Shown one piece after another: positions 35,113 through 44,423 of a stretch of DNA of 64,000 bases; positions within the stretch are counted from its first letter, which is position 1, and the number at the start of each line of letters is the position of its first letter. Source of the stretch: Eisenbergiella tayi (GTDB lineage Bacteria > Bacillota > Clostridia > Lachnospirales > Lachnospiraceae); the NCBI RefSeq assembly GCF_001881565.1, contig NZ_MPDJ01000001.1, positions 568,271-632,270 on the forward strand. Direction: 5' to 3'. The notes under the pieces are model-generated. The model saw nothing but the letters and a program-made list of their open reading frames with translations. It made no database searches and had not been told where the DNA came from. A program made the position numbers and the translations under genes.

Positions 35113-36327
35113 TTATTCAATTGTGCCAATAAGCCAATCCAAAACATTCATCCGTCGAATGCCTTCATAATCCGCTTCAGGATCTTCATCAAGCGTCAGT
35201 ATGATTTTGGGATAGTGATCCGTTATTTTTTGAAGCGGCGTTAATTCCCTCTTCAAAGTTGTTTCATCCCGTACGGAAGCGGCAACCTGATAATAAATGG
35301 TCTTTTTGGGTTCCATGGCAACAAAGTCAACCTCCAGTTCATCAACTTTACCCACAAAAACATCATAGCCTCTGCGTAAAAGCTCCAGGTATACCACATT
35401 TTCAAGTATGTGTCCCACATCAGTGGAACGGGAACCAAGCAGCATATATCTCATACCAATGTCTACTACATAATATTTTTCCAGGGTTTTGAGATATTGT
35501 TTTCCCTTAACATTATATCTCTTTGCCTGATAGATAATATAACTTTCCATAAGTGCCCGAAGATACTTTTCAACCGTTTTTACATCGATTTTTCTTCCAT
35601 CTGAAGTCATCGTATCGGTAATCTTTTTAGTGGAAAGGGGATTTCCAATGTTATCGAAAACAAATCTTGCAATGCTTTCAAGCATCATGGTATCTGAAAA
35701 TTTATGCCTCACAGAAATATCCTTGACTACGATTGTATTGTAAATACCATCAAGGTAATCTTTGAGTTCTCTCGGCTGTCCTGACAGCTCCAATGCATAT
35801 GGAAAGGAACTGTTTTCAATATAAGAGGTATATTTTCGTGCAAGTTCACTGTTATTTCCCGTGCTGCCCACATATTCCTTAAATGATAATGGCAGCATTT
35901 TTATTTCCACATATCTGCCGGCAATCAGCGTCGCGATTTCAGAGGAAAGCATATAAGCATTGGAACCCGTGATATACAAATCCACATTCTTTTTTATATG
36001 GAGACTGTCAATTACCCCTGCGAAATCTTCACAATGCTGTATCTCATCCAAAAAAACATAGGTCATTATATTTTCCTTCAGACGTTCCTTCACATAGGTA
36101 TGGAGTTTCTTCGGATCACGCAGCTCATAGAAATCATAATCTTCAAGATTAATGGCTATAATCTGTTCCCCCGTTACTCCCTGTTCCCTCAAATAATCCT
36201 GATAGATTTCCATTATCGTTGACTTTCCGCATCGACGGACTCCGGTAACCACCTTAATAATCTTTTTGTCCCTGAAAGCAATAAGTTTATCCAAATATTC
36301 TTTTCTTTCAATTCTTTGAATGGCCAT
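35113..36327 (-). CDS. DUF4143-type AAA+ ATPase
   Basis: A 404-residue protein. The N-terminal AAA_14 ATPase has Walker A GVRRCGKST (residues about 29-37), Walker B YVFLDEIQH near 93 and sensor-like LYITGSNAYML. The C-terminal half is a DUF4143 domain (SFKEYVGSTG onward; final VYLELLRRGYDVFVGKVDELEVDFVA), which resembles a nuclease-like fold with its DFVA core. The cellular role of this very common gut-bacterial family is unknown. TAGGAGG precedes the ATG. A promoter with two copies of a 20-bp repeat lies upstream, suggesting tight control. It stands alone between unrelated units and looks like an independently moving cassette. Confidence 0.85.
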   Translation of the reverse strand: MAIQRIERKEYLDKLIAFRDKKIIKVVTGVRRCGKSTIMEIYQDYLREQGVTGEQIIAINLEDYDFYELRDPKKLHTYVKERLKENIMTYVFLDEIQHCEDFAGVIDSLHIKKNVDLYITGSNAYMLSSEIATLIAGRYVEIKMLPLSFKEYVGSTGNNSELARKYTSYIENSSFPYALELSGQPRELKDYLDGIYNTIVVKDISVRHKFSDTMMLESIARFVFDNIGNPLSTKKITDTMTSDGRKIDVKTVEKYLRALMESYIIYQAKRYNVKGKQYLKTLEKYYVVDIGMRYMLLGSRSTDVGHILENVVYLELLRRGYDVFVGKVDELEVDFVAMEPKKTIYYQVAASVRDETTLKRELTPLQKITDHYPKIILTLDEDPEADYEGIRRMNVLDWLIGTIE

Positions 36328-36354
36328 GATAACCTCCTAAACCCATTTTGTTAT

Positions 36355-36384
36355 ATTCTATTCCAAAAACTATTTAAATGTCAA
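36355..36384 (-). promoter_or_regulatory. Predicted promoter of the DUF4143 ATPase gene
   Basis: On the minus strand: consensus -35 TTGACA (36384-36379), 18 nt, -10 TAGAAT (36360-36355). The -10 and spacer lie inside the first copy of the 20-bp direct repeat. Confidence 0.6.
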
Positions 36385-36414
36385 ATGTTTTTGGATTCTA
36401 TTCCAAAAACTATT
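36355..36414. repeat. Two 20-bp direct repeats flanking the ATPase promoter
   Basis: ATTCTATTCCAAAAACTATT occurs identically at 36355-36374 and 36395-36414, a period of 40 bp. One copy covers the -10 and spacer of the ATPase promoter; the other lies just upstream of the -35. The layout suggests a repressor site, possibly autoregulatory. Confidence 0.7.
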
Positions 36415-36541
36415 ATTTTTCAGCATTTTTCACCAAACAATTCCAAATGTATTCCCAGAGGCCAGCTATTCTCAATTTTCCGTAAATTACCCACCGGCAA
36501 CCAGTCTCCCGGTTCCATCCAATATTTCCCCTCTTTATCCA

Positions 36542-36570
36542 TTTACATCTGCCCCCGCCCCTGCTATTGT
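36542..36570 (+). promoter_or_regulatory. Predicted promoter of the moxR operon
   Basis: -35 TTTACA (36542-36547), 17 nt, -10 TATTGT (36565-36570), about 70 nt before the moxR start. Moderate match only. Confidence 0.4.
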
Positions 36571-36643
36571 ATAAGTAACAAGAACAACACGACAGCTATT
36601 ATTTTACCCAGCCAGCTGCCCGCGGCAATAAAGGAGGTTCCCC

Positions 36644-37582
36644 ATGGCCCAGTCACAAATCCTGCAGCAAATCATCACTAATATGGAAAACGTAATCGTA
36701 GGAAAAAGAGAGGTCATTGAGCTGGCCCTAATCACCCTGCTTTCGGACGGTCATCTTCTTCTGGAAGATGTTCCCGGCGTGGGGAAAACCACCCTGGGAA
36801 AGGCTCTGGCCCAGTCTATCCGCTGCAGCTTCGCCCGCATTCAGTTCACCCCCGACACCCTGCCCGGAGACGTGACGGGCATGTCTATTTATCAGATGCA
36901 GACCGGGGAATTCCGTTTTATGCCCGGCGTGGTTATGAACGATATCCTGCTGGCCGATGAAATCAACCGGACCTCCCCGAAGACACAGGCAAGCCTGCTG
37001 GAAGCCATGGAGGAACGGCAGATTACCGTAGACGGGAATACCCTGCCTCTGCCGGAGCTTTTCATGGTTATCGCCACACAGAATCCGGTGGAACAGCTGG
37101 GCACCTACCGTCTTCCCGAAGCACAGCTGGACCGTTTTCTGATGAAAATTTCCATGGGCTATCCGGAAAAGGAGAAAGAGGAGGCCGATATCGTCCGCCG
37201 TGCCCTGAACGGAGAACCGGTAAAACAGCTCTCCCCGGTAACCACCAGGGAAGAAATCATAGAAATGAAAAAAGAACTCCGGGATGTCCGGGTTCATGAT
37301 GATATTATGAGCTACGCCGTGGAAATTGCACGGAATACAAGAAAAAGCAGATATCTCACCCTGGGTGCCAGCCCCAGGGCCGCCATCGCTCTCGTCCGGG
37401 CCGCCAGAAGCCGGGCCTACCTGGAAGGCCGCAGCTTCACCACGCCGGAGGACGTAGCCGCCCTTGCCCAGCCGGTGCTTCTCCACCGGCTGATCCTGTC
37501 GGCGCAGGCACGTCTGGAAGGGAAAAAAGAAAAGGATGTGCTGCAGGAAGCCATGCGTGCAGCAAAAGTGCCTGTTTTATGA
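36644..37582 (+). CDS. MoxR-family AAA+ ATPase
   Basis: A 312-residue MoxR ATPase. Walker A is DVPGVGKTTLGKAL (about residues 42-55). Walker B with its sensor is ILLADEINRTSPKTQASLLE. ATQNPVEQLGTYRLPEAQLDRF is the family hallmark, followed by the lid domain. MoxR proteins act as chaperone-like partners of DUF58/VWA proteins, which are encoded next. It has a near-perfect AAAGGAGG site, and its stop overlaps the DUF58 start by 4 nt. Confidence 0.92.
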   Translation: MAQSQILQQIITNMENVIVGKREVIELALITLLSDGHLLLEDVPGVGKTTLGKALAQSIRCSFARIQFTPDTLPGDVTGMSIYQMQTGEFRFMPGVVMNDILLADEINRTSPKTQASLLEAMEERQITVDGNTLPLPELFMVIATQNPVEQLGTYRLPEAQLDRFLMKISMGYPEKEKEEADIVRRALNGEPVKQLSPVTTREEIIEMKKELRDVRVHDDIMSYAVEIARNTRKSRYLTLGASPRAAIALVRAARSRAYLEGRSFTTPEDVAALAQPVLLHRLILSAQARLEGKKEKDVLQEAMRAAKVPVL

Positions 37583-38733
37583 AGAGAAGGAAAAAGAAGG
37601 GAAAACGCCTGAAAAACCGATGGGGCAAGCTCATTTATCTGCTTTTCCTCATCGGTTCCACAATCCTGGTCAGCTTCCGGGGAGGAAATATTTCCTATCT
37701 GCTTTTTTATTTTGCACTCCTGCTGCCTGTACTGGCTTTTCTCTATTCCCTGTATGTTTTTAATCGTTTCAAAATTGTCCAGGAGGTATCCCGGGTGGTT
37801 GTAAAAGCCCAGGAAGTTCCTTACAGGCTGCTGCTGGCTAACGAAGATATCCTGCCTTTTACCCATATCCGCCTGCATTTCTTTTCCGATATGGTCCGTA
37901 TGAAGCCTGAGGATACCGGCGTGATTTCTCTGCTTCCCCACGAGGAAATCAGAGTGGATACCAAAATGTACTGCAAATACAGGGGAACCTATCCGGTTGG
38001 TGTGAAAAGCGTGGAAATAACGGATTTCCTCGGCCTTTTCACCATTCCCTACCCGATGATGTCACAGATCCGCCTGACGGCCAGACCACGTATTATTCCA
38101 ATGGAACAGCTGAAAATCGTCCTGCAGGAGCAAGATCCCAAAACCTCCCTGTTTCCGGTATCCCGCCTTCAGGATCTGCCAGATTATGAGCTTCGTTCCT
38201 ATATTCCGGGAGATTCCATGAAATATATCCATTGGAAAAATTCCGCCAGAGCGGGAGAACTCCTTGTCAGGAAGCAGATGCCGGAGGAACTTTTTGACAC
38301 CATTCTTATTATGGATTTGGCTCCCGCGGATGGGGCACCGGTATCGAAAGACACTGTCGATGACCAATCCTCCATGGAAAAAAGACTTCAGCGGGAAGAT
38401 AATATCATAGAAACCGCCCTGTCCTTTGTCCACGATTATTATTTAAAGAATATCCCTATCCGTATCCTTTTTATGGAGGACACGCTGCGGGAAATTCTGG
38501 TGGATGAAAGCACAGGGTTTGAGCCTTTTTATGATAAGTGTTCCGACCTCTCCTTCACTTCTCCTTATCCTCCGGAAAAAGTATGGGAGGTCTTCCTTTC
38601 TTCTGAAGACAGGCCCAATGCCTATATCCTCGTAACCGCTTCCGTCACGGATGCCCTGGCCCGCAGTGTGGCCGAGAAACAGCTGGCCGGAAATGAAGTA
38701 CTGCTTGTCAATGTGGGAGAGCTTTCTTTATGA
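37579..38733 (+). CDS. DUF58 domain protein
   Basis: A 384-residue protein. A basic N-terminus (KRRKKKGKRLKNRW) is followed by two membrane segments (about residues 19-35 and 38-58). The DUF58 motif DLPDYELRSYIPGDSMKYIH, then WKNSARAGELLVRKQ lies around residues 197-235. A VWA-like domain occupies the rest (LIMDLAPADG). It is the usual partner of MoxR ATPases. It is translationally coupled to both neighbours through ATGA overlaps. Confidence 0.9.
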   Translation: MKRRKKKGKRLKNRWGKLIYLLFLIGSTILVSFRGGNISYLLFYFALLLPVLAFLYSLYVFNRFKIVQEVSRVVVKAQEVPYRLLLANEDILPFTHIRLHFFSDMVRMKPEDTGVISLLPHEEIRVDTKMYCKYRGTYPVGVKSVEITDFLGLFTIPYPMMSQIRLTARPRIIPMEQLKIVLQEQDPKTSLFPVSRLQDLPDYELRSYIPGDSMKYIHWKNSARAGELLVRKQMPEELFDTILIMDLAPADGAPVSKDTVDDQSSMEKRLQREDNIIETALSFVHDYYLKNIPIRILFMEDTLREILVDESTGFEPFYDKCSDLSFTSPYPPEKVWEVFLSSEDRPNAYILVTASVTDALARSVAEKQLAGNEVLLVNVGELSL

Positions 38734-41147
38734 AACCTGGATCGAACCGACTAAAAAAAGCATATGCCCTTATTGCTGCCTCCTGCCTTTGTACCGGAAG
38801 CCTGCTTATCCTGAAAAGCTTTTGGGAGCTTTATACAGGTACTCTTACCGCAGGGGCTGCGGATGCTCCTGCTGCCTTCTTTCTGCCCGGACTGACGGAA
38901 ACGGAAAGCATCAGGGCGGAGTTTTTTTACTCTCCCGGCTGCCTTCTTCTTTTTTCCGCAGTCTGTCTGCTCCTTATTACCTGGTCGGAAGAAAAAAGGC
39001 TCCGTCTACCTGTATGGGGCGGTCTGTTTTTATTAACTATCCTGGCCGAATTATTTGTGTTCCTGCGGGGGCGTAATATTACAGGGATATCCTCTTCCGA
39101 GGCCGCAATTTCTTCCGTTAATCCGGCCGCCGCACGGGAACTGTATCTGCTTTTTGTCATCACCGCTCTTTTTGTTCTGCTATGCGGTTTTATGGCTTAT
39201 ATATCGCTGGGAAGGCTATGGCTGAAAGGACTGATCCTGTTGTTCCAGATAAGCATTCTCGTCGTTTATGCTGTCTTCCGGATTTCCTTTTCCAAGCTGG
39301 GGATTGCCCTGATTCTTTTCTGCCTGCTTCTTTTTATGGCGGAAACAGCCGCATGCTTTATCAACCGTGGGAAAGAAACGGCATCTGTTACCCTCAAAAA
39401 AGGGCTTGCCTTTTTCTTTTCCCCTCCATCGGAAAATATACTGTATCTGACGCCGGTCTTCCTCGCCGCCGCCCTGCTCCTCACCCTGATCCCTGCGGGA
39501 GAAAAACCGGTGCGCTGGGACACGCTGCGTTCGATTGCCGCCGTACTGGAAGAAAAAACAAATGCCCTGCTTGTCCATACCAACTATATTTTTTCAGGAA
39601 GCAGGGATACCTACGGCCTTTCTTTCACTGGCTACAGCGGTGACGGCAGTGTGGAGGGCAGTCTTTTACCCGCTCCCTCCTCCCAGCTTTCCGTAACGGG
39701 CAGCAGAACCAAATCCCCGCTCTATCTCACCGGCACCATACATGATTTTTATAACGGACACGGCTGGGAGCAAAGAGCGCTCGATAAAAACTATTCCGGA
39801 GAAGAATATCTGCTGCAATACCAGCAGCTGGAATCCGCATTAGCCCAAAGCAGCCTCACCCCGGAGGAACAGTCCTCCCTGATCCGCACCTGCCGGTTTG
39901 AGGTAAAATATGAAGGTCTGAAAACAGAGACTTTATTTTTCGCCCCCTATACCAGTAAATTTGTATTCACCAAAGGCAAGCCGCCGGATACCCGCTATGA
40001 CAGCCTTGTCCTTCCAAAGGCCCAGGGAGTAGGCTACAGCTATACTCTTTTATGCCTGGATGTGGACTGGGGAAGCCCTCTGATACAGCAGCTTCTCCGT
40101 CAGGAAGCCTGGGCCCAGGCACCGGTTTCCGATGAAAATCAGCGCAGACGGGAAGCTTATATCTATCAGAATTACACGGTCCTGCCGGATACGGTACCCT
40201 CAAGGGTTTATGCACTGGCGGAAGAAATCACGCAGGGCGCCTCCACTGATTACGACAAGCTGAAGCAGATAGAGGTCTGGCTGAGCGGCCTGGCCTATAC
40301 TACCTCCCCTTCGGTATGCCCCAAAGGACAGGATTTTACTGATTATTTCCTGTTTGACAGTCCCGAAGGCTACTGTACCTATTTTGCCACAGCCATGGCG
40401 GTCCTGGGGCGCTGCTGCAAGATTCCCACCCGGTACGTGGAAGGCTATATAACCACCGACACACGCAGGGCTGACGGCCGGCAGGTCTATCTCACCGGAG
40501 ACAACGCACATGCCTGGACAGAATGCTATATCGACAATGTCGGATGGATTCCGTTCGAACCCACGCCTCGTTACTATGAAGCGGCCGCCGCCGCGTGGAG
40601 CCAGCCTGCAGCCCCCGCAGCTTCCTCCTCAGGCCTCCCGGGTCCGTCAAAGCCGGAACCGAAAATGGAACAGGAAACCGCTGCCGAAATCCAGCCTTCC
40701 CCGGCTGCATCTTACCTTTCCCTTCATGGTAAGTCCATTATCATATATGTTGGGGAAGTTCTTATCCTTTTGCTGGTGCTGCTCCTTCTTCTGATGCTGT
40801 TTCTTTTCTGCCGGAACCGGCTCCGTCATCGTGCCTACAGCCAGCTCTGTGCAGCAGAAAAGCTGGAGGCGGGGATGAAAAAAGCCTTATACCTGGGAGA
40901 GCTTCAGGGCATATGGCTGGAAAAAGGGGAAACCTTATCCTCCTATGGCAAGCGTGCAGGCGGTATCCTGGATACTCCTGAGTGTCTGTTTGCCGACATC
41001 ATTTATTTGTATCAGAGTGTACGTTTTGGGAGTGTACCGGCATCAGAGGAGCAGGTACAAAAAACGGAGCTTTATACACAAATGCTGGAGAAACAGTATC
41101 TCTTCGGCTGCGGCAGGATGAAAAGACTGCTTTACCGGCTTAAATAG
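38730..41147 (+). CDS. Transglutaminase-like membrane protein
   Basis: An 805-residue protein of the TgpA/YebA type. The N-terminal third holds several membrane helices (about 10-30, 70-88, 93-112, 135-155, 160-215, 240-260). The extracytoplasmic transglutaminase core has Cys549 in EGYCTYFATAMAV and His594 in GDNAHAWTECY; WIPFEPTPR completes the triad region. A Pro/Ala/Ser/Glu-rich linker leads to a final membrane helix (about 670-695) and a cytoplasmic tail of about 110 residues. With MoxR and DUF58 it forms a conserved three-gene system of unclear substrate. A terminator at 41,222 closes the operon. Confidence 0.9.
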   Translation: MKPGSNRLKKAYALIAASCLCTGSLLILKSFWELYTGTLTAGAADAPAAFFLPGLTETESIRAEFFYSPGCLLLFSAVCLLLITWSEEKRLRLPVWGGLFLLTILAELFVFLRGRNITGISSSEAAISSVNPAAARELYLLFVITALFVLLCGFMAYISLGRLWLKGLILLFQISILVVYAVFRISFSKLGIALILFCLLLFMAETAACFINRGKETASVTLKKGLAFFFSPPSENILYLTPVFLAAALLLTLIPAGEKPVRWDTLRSIAAVLEEKTNALLVHTNYIFSGSRDTYGLSFTGYSGDGSVEGSLLPAPSSQLSVTGSRTKSPLYLTGTIHDFYNGHGWEQRALDKNYSGEEYLLQYQQLESALAQSSLTPEEQSSLIRTCRFEVKYEGLKTETLFFAPYTSKFVFTKGKPPDTRYDSLVLPKAQGVGYSYTLLCLDVDWGSPLIQQLLRQEAWAQAPVSDENQRRREAYIYQNYTVLPDTVPSRVYALAEEITQGASTDYDKLKQIEVWLSGLAYTTSPSVCPKGQDFTDYFLFDSPEGYCTYFATAMAVLGRCCKIPTRYVEGYITTDTRRADGRQVYLTGDNAHAWTECYIDNVGWIPFEPTPRYYEAAAAAWSQPAAPAASSSGLPGPSKPEPKMEQETAAEIQPSPAASYLSLHGKSIIIYVGEVLILLLVLLLLLMLFLFCRNRLRHRAYSQLCAAEKLEAGMKKALYLGELQGIWLEKGETLSSYGKRAGGILDTPECLFADIIYLYQSVRFGSVPASEEQVQKTELYTQMLEKQYLFGCGRMKRLLYRLK

Positions 41148-41221
41148 TCGGGAGAATAAGCAACGGCAAAGGGGGATTATTCTCAAATTACATAAATAGA
41201 GATGCCGTTTATTTCATTTTG

Positions 41222-41270
41222 GGTTCGTTTTCCGGATTTCAGTCAGTCTGATCAGGAAACGAACCTTTTT
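41222..41270 (+). terminator. Intrinsic terminator of the moxR operon
   Basis: GGTTCGTTTTCC (41222-41233) pairs with GGAAACGAACC (41255-41265, one bulge) and is followed directly by TTTTT. The lacI-like promoter starts 3 nt later. Confidence 0.75.
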
Positions 41271-41272
41271 GC

Positions 41273-41301
41273 TTGACAAAACACAATATATAAGATACAA
41301 T
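41273..41301 (+). promoter_or_regulatory. Predicted promoter of the lacI-family gene
   Basis: -35 TTGACA (41273-41278), 17 nt, -10 TACAAT (41296-41301). An operator-like palindrome lies directly downstream over the expected start site. Confidence 0.75.
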
Positions 41302-41304
41302 AAA

Positions 41305-41322
41305 TGCGTACACGAGAACGCA
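41305..41322. promoter_or_regulatory. LacI-type operator O1 (autoregulatory)
   Basis: TGCGTACACGAGAACGCA, an imperfect palindrome, matches the perfect operator at 42,578 at 16 of 18 positions. It overlaps the transcription start of the regulator gene, which implies autorepression. Confidence 0.75.
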
Positions 41323-41404
41323 AGAATAAATACCATGAGGATTACGAGAATACATTTTTGCGGCATACATATTAACAAATAAAAAGATAAAGGTTTTATA
41401 TAAT

Positions 41405-42397
41405 ATGAGCATAACGACAAAGGATCTCGCCAAAGTCTGCGGTGTTTCCAGAACTACTGTTACAAGAGCACTTTCCGGAACAGGCCGCATCAGCGAAGAA
41501 ACCAAGAACCGTATTTTGAACATGGCAAAAGAATTGGATTATCAGCCCGATCTCCTTGCCCGCAGCCTGGTTAAAGGAAGATCCATGACTATCGGCGTAG
41601 TCTTATGTGATTTAAAGAATATGTTCTTTCCCAGTATCATCGATGCCATGGAACGGGTCGCACGTGACAATGGTTATCTGCTGAACATCACCTTACATGA
41701 CAACAGCAAGATTTTAGAAGAAAATATAATCACCCAGCTTGCCGGCCATAAAATCGACGGCCTCCTCCTGGATCCCGCAAGCCGTGAAAAAGCACACTAC
41801 GATTATCTGAAAAAACTTCCTTTCCCGGTTGTTATCATCGGCGGTGATAGACTGGAAGACCTATCTTTTGTTGGTAATAATGAATTTGAAGCTGCCGACA
41901 GCGCCGCCAGATTTATTGCGGCGAAGGGATATCATTCCCTGCACTTTGTTTTCCCCGGATTTGAAGGAAAAGAAGCCGATTTTTACGGCGGCCACAGAGA
42001 ACGGCTGAACGGCGCGCAGGCTGCTGCCGCAGGCTGTAATATGAGTTTTTCCGTCCTTGGTGATCATGATTATATGGAACAGGCGGCCCGGATTACTTCA
42101 GCTGCAAAGAACGCAGGGGAAAAACCCGCCTTTCTGTGTTCCGGTGATATTTATGCAGGATATATCATTCTCAATCTGCAAAAAAAAGGCTTCACTGCCG
42201 GAGTGGATTATGGAATCATGGGGTTTGACCGTCTTGATCTGATGCAGATGCTTCCCATATCTCTCGCATCCGTTGAAAATAATGTGGAACAGATCGGAAA
42301 TGAAGCGATCGGCCTGCTGCTTGATATGATTGAAAATGACAGGAAAAAACAGACAATTTATGTGCCTTACCAGATTATTGACGGAACTTCTTTATAA
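41405..42397 (+). CDS. LacI-family transcriptional regulator
   Basis: A 330-residue repressor. The N-terminal helix-turn-helix and hinge helix (TTKDLAKVCGVSRTTVTRAL; YQPDLLARSLVKGRS) are followed by a periplasmic-binding-like effector domain (IGVVLCDLKNMFFPSIIDAM onward). The neighbours are an importer and a GH51 enzyme, so an arabino-oligosaccharide or arabinose effector is inferred. Two near-identical 18-bp palindromes, one at its own promoter and one before the importer, are the probable binding sites. The ribosome-binding site (AAAGG) is weak and distant. Confidence 0.9.
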   Translation: MSITTKDLAKVCGVSRTTVTRALSGTGRISEETKNRILNMAKELDYQPDLLARSLVKGRSMTIGVVLCDLKNMFFPSIIDAMERVARDNGYLLNITLHDNSKILEENIITQLAGHKIDGLLLDPASREKAHYDYLKKLPFPVVIIGGDRLEDLSFVGNNEFEAADSAARFIAAKGYHSLHFVFPGFEGKEADFYGGHRERLNGAQAAAAGCNMSFSVLGDHDYMEQAARITSAAKNAGEKPAFLCSGDIYAGYIILNLQKKGFTAGVDYGIMGFDRLDLMQMLPISLASVENNVEQIGNEAIGLLLDMIENDRKKQTIYVPYQIIDGTSL

Positions 42398-42427
42398 TCC
42401 TGCGGCTGATAAAACAGCCGTTTATAA

Positions 42428-42558
42428 GTCAAATACCCTGCCGCAAGCAACGTGGCATCAAATTTGAAGCACCGTGAATGGCAGGATATTTAATCCTCGC
42501 GGCAATCGCCAAATGAATACTCTGCCATACCCGTTTGGTTCGTTGATCACAGAAATAA
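42428..42558 (+). repeat. Dispersed structured repeat, copy A
   Basis: A 131-bp element beginning GTCAAATACCCTGCCGCAAG. It aligns without gaps to copy B (48142-48272, opposite strand) at about 81% identity over the first 120 positions. It lies 30 nt after the lacI-type stop codon, in the sense direction, and before the operator at 42,578. A stem CCTGCC (42437-42442)/GGCAGG (42480-42485) is possible; in copy B the same positions read CCCGCC/GGCGGG, a compensated pair. There is no open reading frame of note. The function is unknown. Confidence 0.8.
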
Positions 42559-42577
42559 TTTTAGGTTTTTTTGTAGC

Positions 42578-42595
42578 TGCGTACACGTGTACGCA
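42578..42595. promoter_or_regulatory. LacI-type operator O2 (perfect palindrome)
   Basis: TGCGTACACGTGTACGCA is an 18-bp perfect palindrome centred on CG, as LacI-family sites are. It lies 36 nt before the first permease start and should control the importer/GH51 operon. I could not assign the promoter hexamers with confidence. Confidence 0.8.
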
Positions 42596-42631
42596 TCCAT
42601 ATATTACCACTTAAGTAAAGGGAGGCCTGTC

Positions 42632-43543
42632 ATGCGCAAAGCAAAAACATCCATAAACCAAAAAAGAAAACTCATCTCTATCCTTTTTATCCTGCCAACA
42701 TTCCTTCTGCTTTTCCTATTTATAATAGTTCCTATCCTGTATGGCTTTAAAATAAGCTTTCAGAACTACAATATAGCAATGCCTGCATCTACAAGAATCT
42801 TCTGCGGCCTTGCGAATTACAAAAGTGTCCTGTCAAATCCTGATTTCAGACATTCCTTTTCCTGGACACTGGAATTTGTTGTCATCGCGGTAACAGGAAC
42901 CGTTTTTCTTGCCATGCTGCTGGCGCTGGCACTCAATTCTCCCAAAGTAAAAGGATTTATCGGACGGCTGGTAAAAACAGCATTTATTCTTCCCATGATG
43001 CTTTGTCCTTTGATTGTCGCCAATATATGGTACATCATTTTTGCTCCTAACTATGGCCTGGTCAATTCTACTCTTTCCAGAATCCAGATGTCTACCATCA
43101 GCTTTTTCGGTGATACCTTCTGGGCCAAATTTGCTGTATTATCCGTAGAATTCTGGTGGGGAACCCCTTATGTCATGATCATCCTTCTGGCCGCACTGAC
43201 CACAGTCCCCGCCGAGCTTCTTGAATCCGCGGCACTGGAAGGAGCCAACAAGCTGCAGGTATTTTTCCATGTAACCCTGCCCTGCATTTCAAACTTTGTT
43301 GTACTCGTGGTCTCCATACGTCTCATGGACGCCCTGCGTATGTTTGATATCTCATACGCCCTGACAGAAGGAGGACCTGCTAAAAGCACACAGACACTGG
43401 CCTATTTCATATATGAAACCGGCTTTAAATATTTAAAGGTCGGAGAGGCGTCTGCCGCGGCTTTCCTGCTCTTTTCCATGATTATAATAATTACCTTTCT
43501 GTTTCTGAAAATCACAGATAAGCTGGTCCCGACAGACCTGTAG
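42632..43543 (+). CDS. Sugar ABC transporter permease, MalF-type
   Basis: A 303-residue six-span permease of the CUT1 class. After the basic MRKAKTSINQKRKL start, the first membrane segment covers about residues 15-37. The EAA loop is AELLESAALEGANKLQVFFH, and RMFDISYALTEGGPAKSTQT is the family's periplasmic loop. The ATG at 42632 was chosen over 42587 because GGGAGG lies 8 nt upstream and the longer frame would start inside the operator O2 palindrome. First gene of the permease-permease-binding protein-GH51 operon. Confidence 0.9.
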   Translation: MRKAKTSINQKRKLISILFILPTFLLLFLFIIVPILYGFKISFQNYNIAMPASTRIFCGLANYKSVLSNPDFRHSFSWTLEFVVIAVTGTVFLAMLLALALNSPKVKGFIGRLVKTAFILPMMLCPLIVANIWYIIFAPNYGLVNSTLSRIQMSTISFFGDTFWAKFAVLSVEFWWGTPYVMIILLAALTTVPAELLESAALEGANKLQVFFHVTLPCISNFVVLVVSIRLMDALRMFDISYALTEGGPAKSTQTLAYFIYETGFKYLKVGEASAAAFLLFSMIIIITFLFLKITDKLVPTDL

Positions 43544-43553
43544 GAGGTGCGTT

Positions 43554-44384
43554 ATGAAAGATAAAATAGGAAGCTTTTTGTTCAAATTATGTCTGTTGGC
43601 GGCAGCGGCAGCATTCCTTTTTCCCATATTCTGGACCTTTACCATGTCCTTTAAGGAACGGACGGATATTTTCACAAATACTCCTCCCCTGTTTCCCCAT
43701 ACCTGGACTCTGCAGAATTTCCGTGAAGTATTCGGGACAAGCGGCGCCTTCACTTTCTTTAAAAACAGCTTCTTTGTTTCCCTGTGCACTACCGTGCTTG
43801 TCGTTCTTTTTTCTGCCACATGCGCCTACGGCCTGCAGCGGCTTTCCGGAAAAAGCAGCGAACGGTTATCCGGAGCTATCCTGATGCTTCGAATGATTCC
43901 GGTTATGGTAATGACTATCCCCTTCTACCTGCTCTTTAAGCAGCTGGGCTGGATCAATTCCCTTCCTGCCCTGACGCTGTGCTACACCGCCCTTTCCCTT
44001 CCTTTGGCGACCTGGCTGTGCATGGGCTTTTACCGGAATATTCCGGACAGTATTTATGAAGCGGCCGTGGTGGACGGTGCCAATGAATTTCAATTATTTT
44101 ACAGAATCGGCCTTCCCCTAATCGCTAACAGTATTGTTGTAGTCGTACTGCAGACTTTCTTTTTTGCATGGAATGAACTCACTCTCGCCATGGTATTGAT
44201 TAATAAGGACGCAAACCGAACCATGGCTGTCGGCATCAAATATTGGGCGGCAAATACGCTGGAAACGCCTTATGCGCGTATGGCTGCCGCCGGCATGATC
44301 TGCATTGTTCCCACCGTGATCATTACCATCTTCGCACAGAATTATCTGGTGAAGGGCTTTGTAAGCGGTGCGGTCAAGGGATAA
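43554..44384 (+). CDS. Sugar ABC transporter permease, MalG-type
   Basis: A 276-residue permease. It has an N-terminal signal-anchor helix, the EAA loop DSIYEAAVVDGANEFQLFYR and the usual C-terminus QNYLVKGFVSGAVKG. GGAGG precedes the start, 10 nt after the MalF-type stop. No ATPase gene is linked. Confidence 0.9.
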   Translation: MKDKIGSFLFKLCLLAAAAAFLFPIFWTFTMSFKERTDIFTNTPPLFPHTWTLQNFREVFGTSGAFTFFKNSFFVSLCTTVLVVLFSATCAYGLQRLSGKSSERLSGAILMLRMIPVMVMTIPFYLLFKQLGWINSLPALTLCYTALSLPLATWLCMGFYRNIPDSIYEAAVVDGANEFQLFYRIGLPLIANSIVVVVLQTFFFAWNELTLAMVLINKDANRTMAVGIKYWAANTLETPYARMAAAGMICIVPTVIITIFAQNYLVKGFVSGAVKG

Positions 44385-44423
44385 ATATGATTTCAAGCGC
44401 ATAACGCGCGGAAAGGGGTACAC

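Noticed and set aside
36355..36414. Direct repeats as a CRISPR array
   Set aside because: Only two 20-bp units with a 20-bp gap lying on a promoter; no further units and no cas genes.
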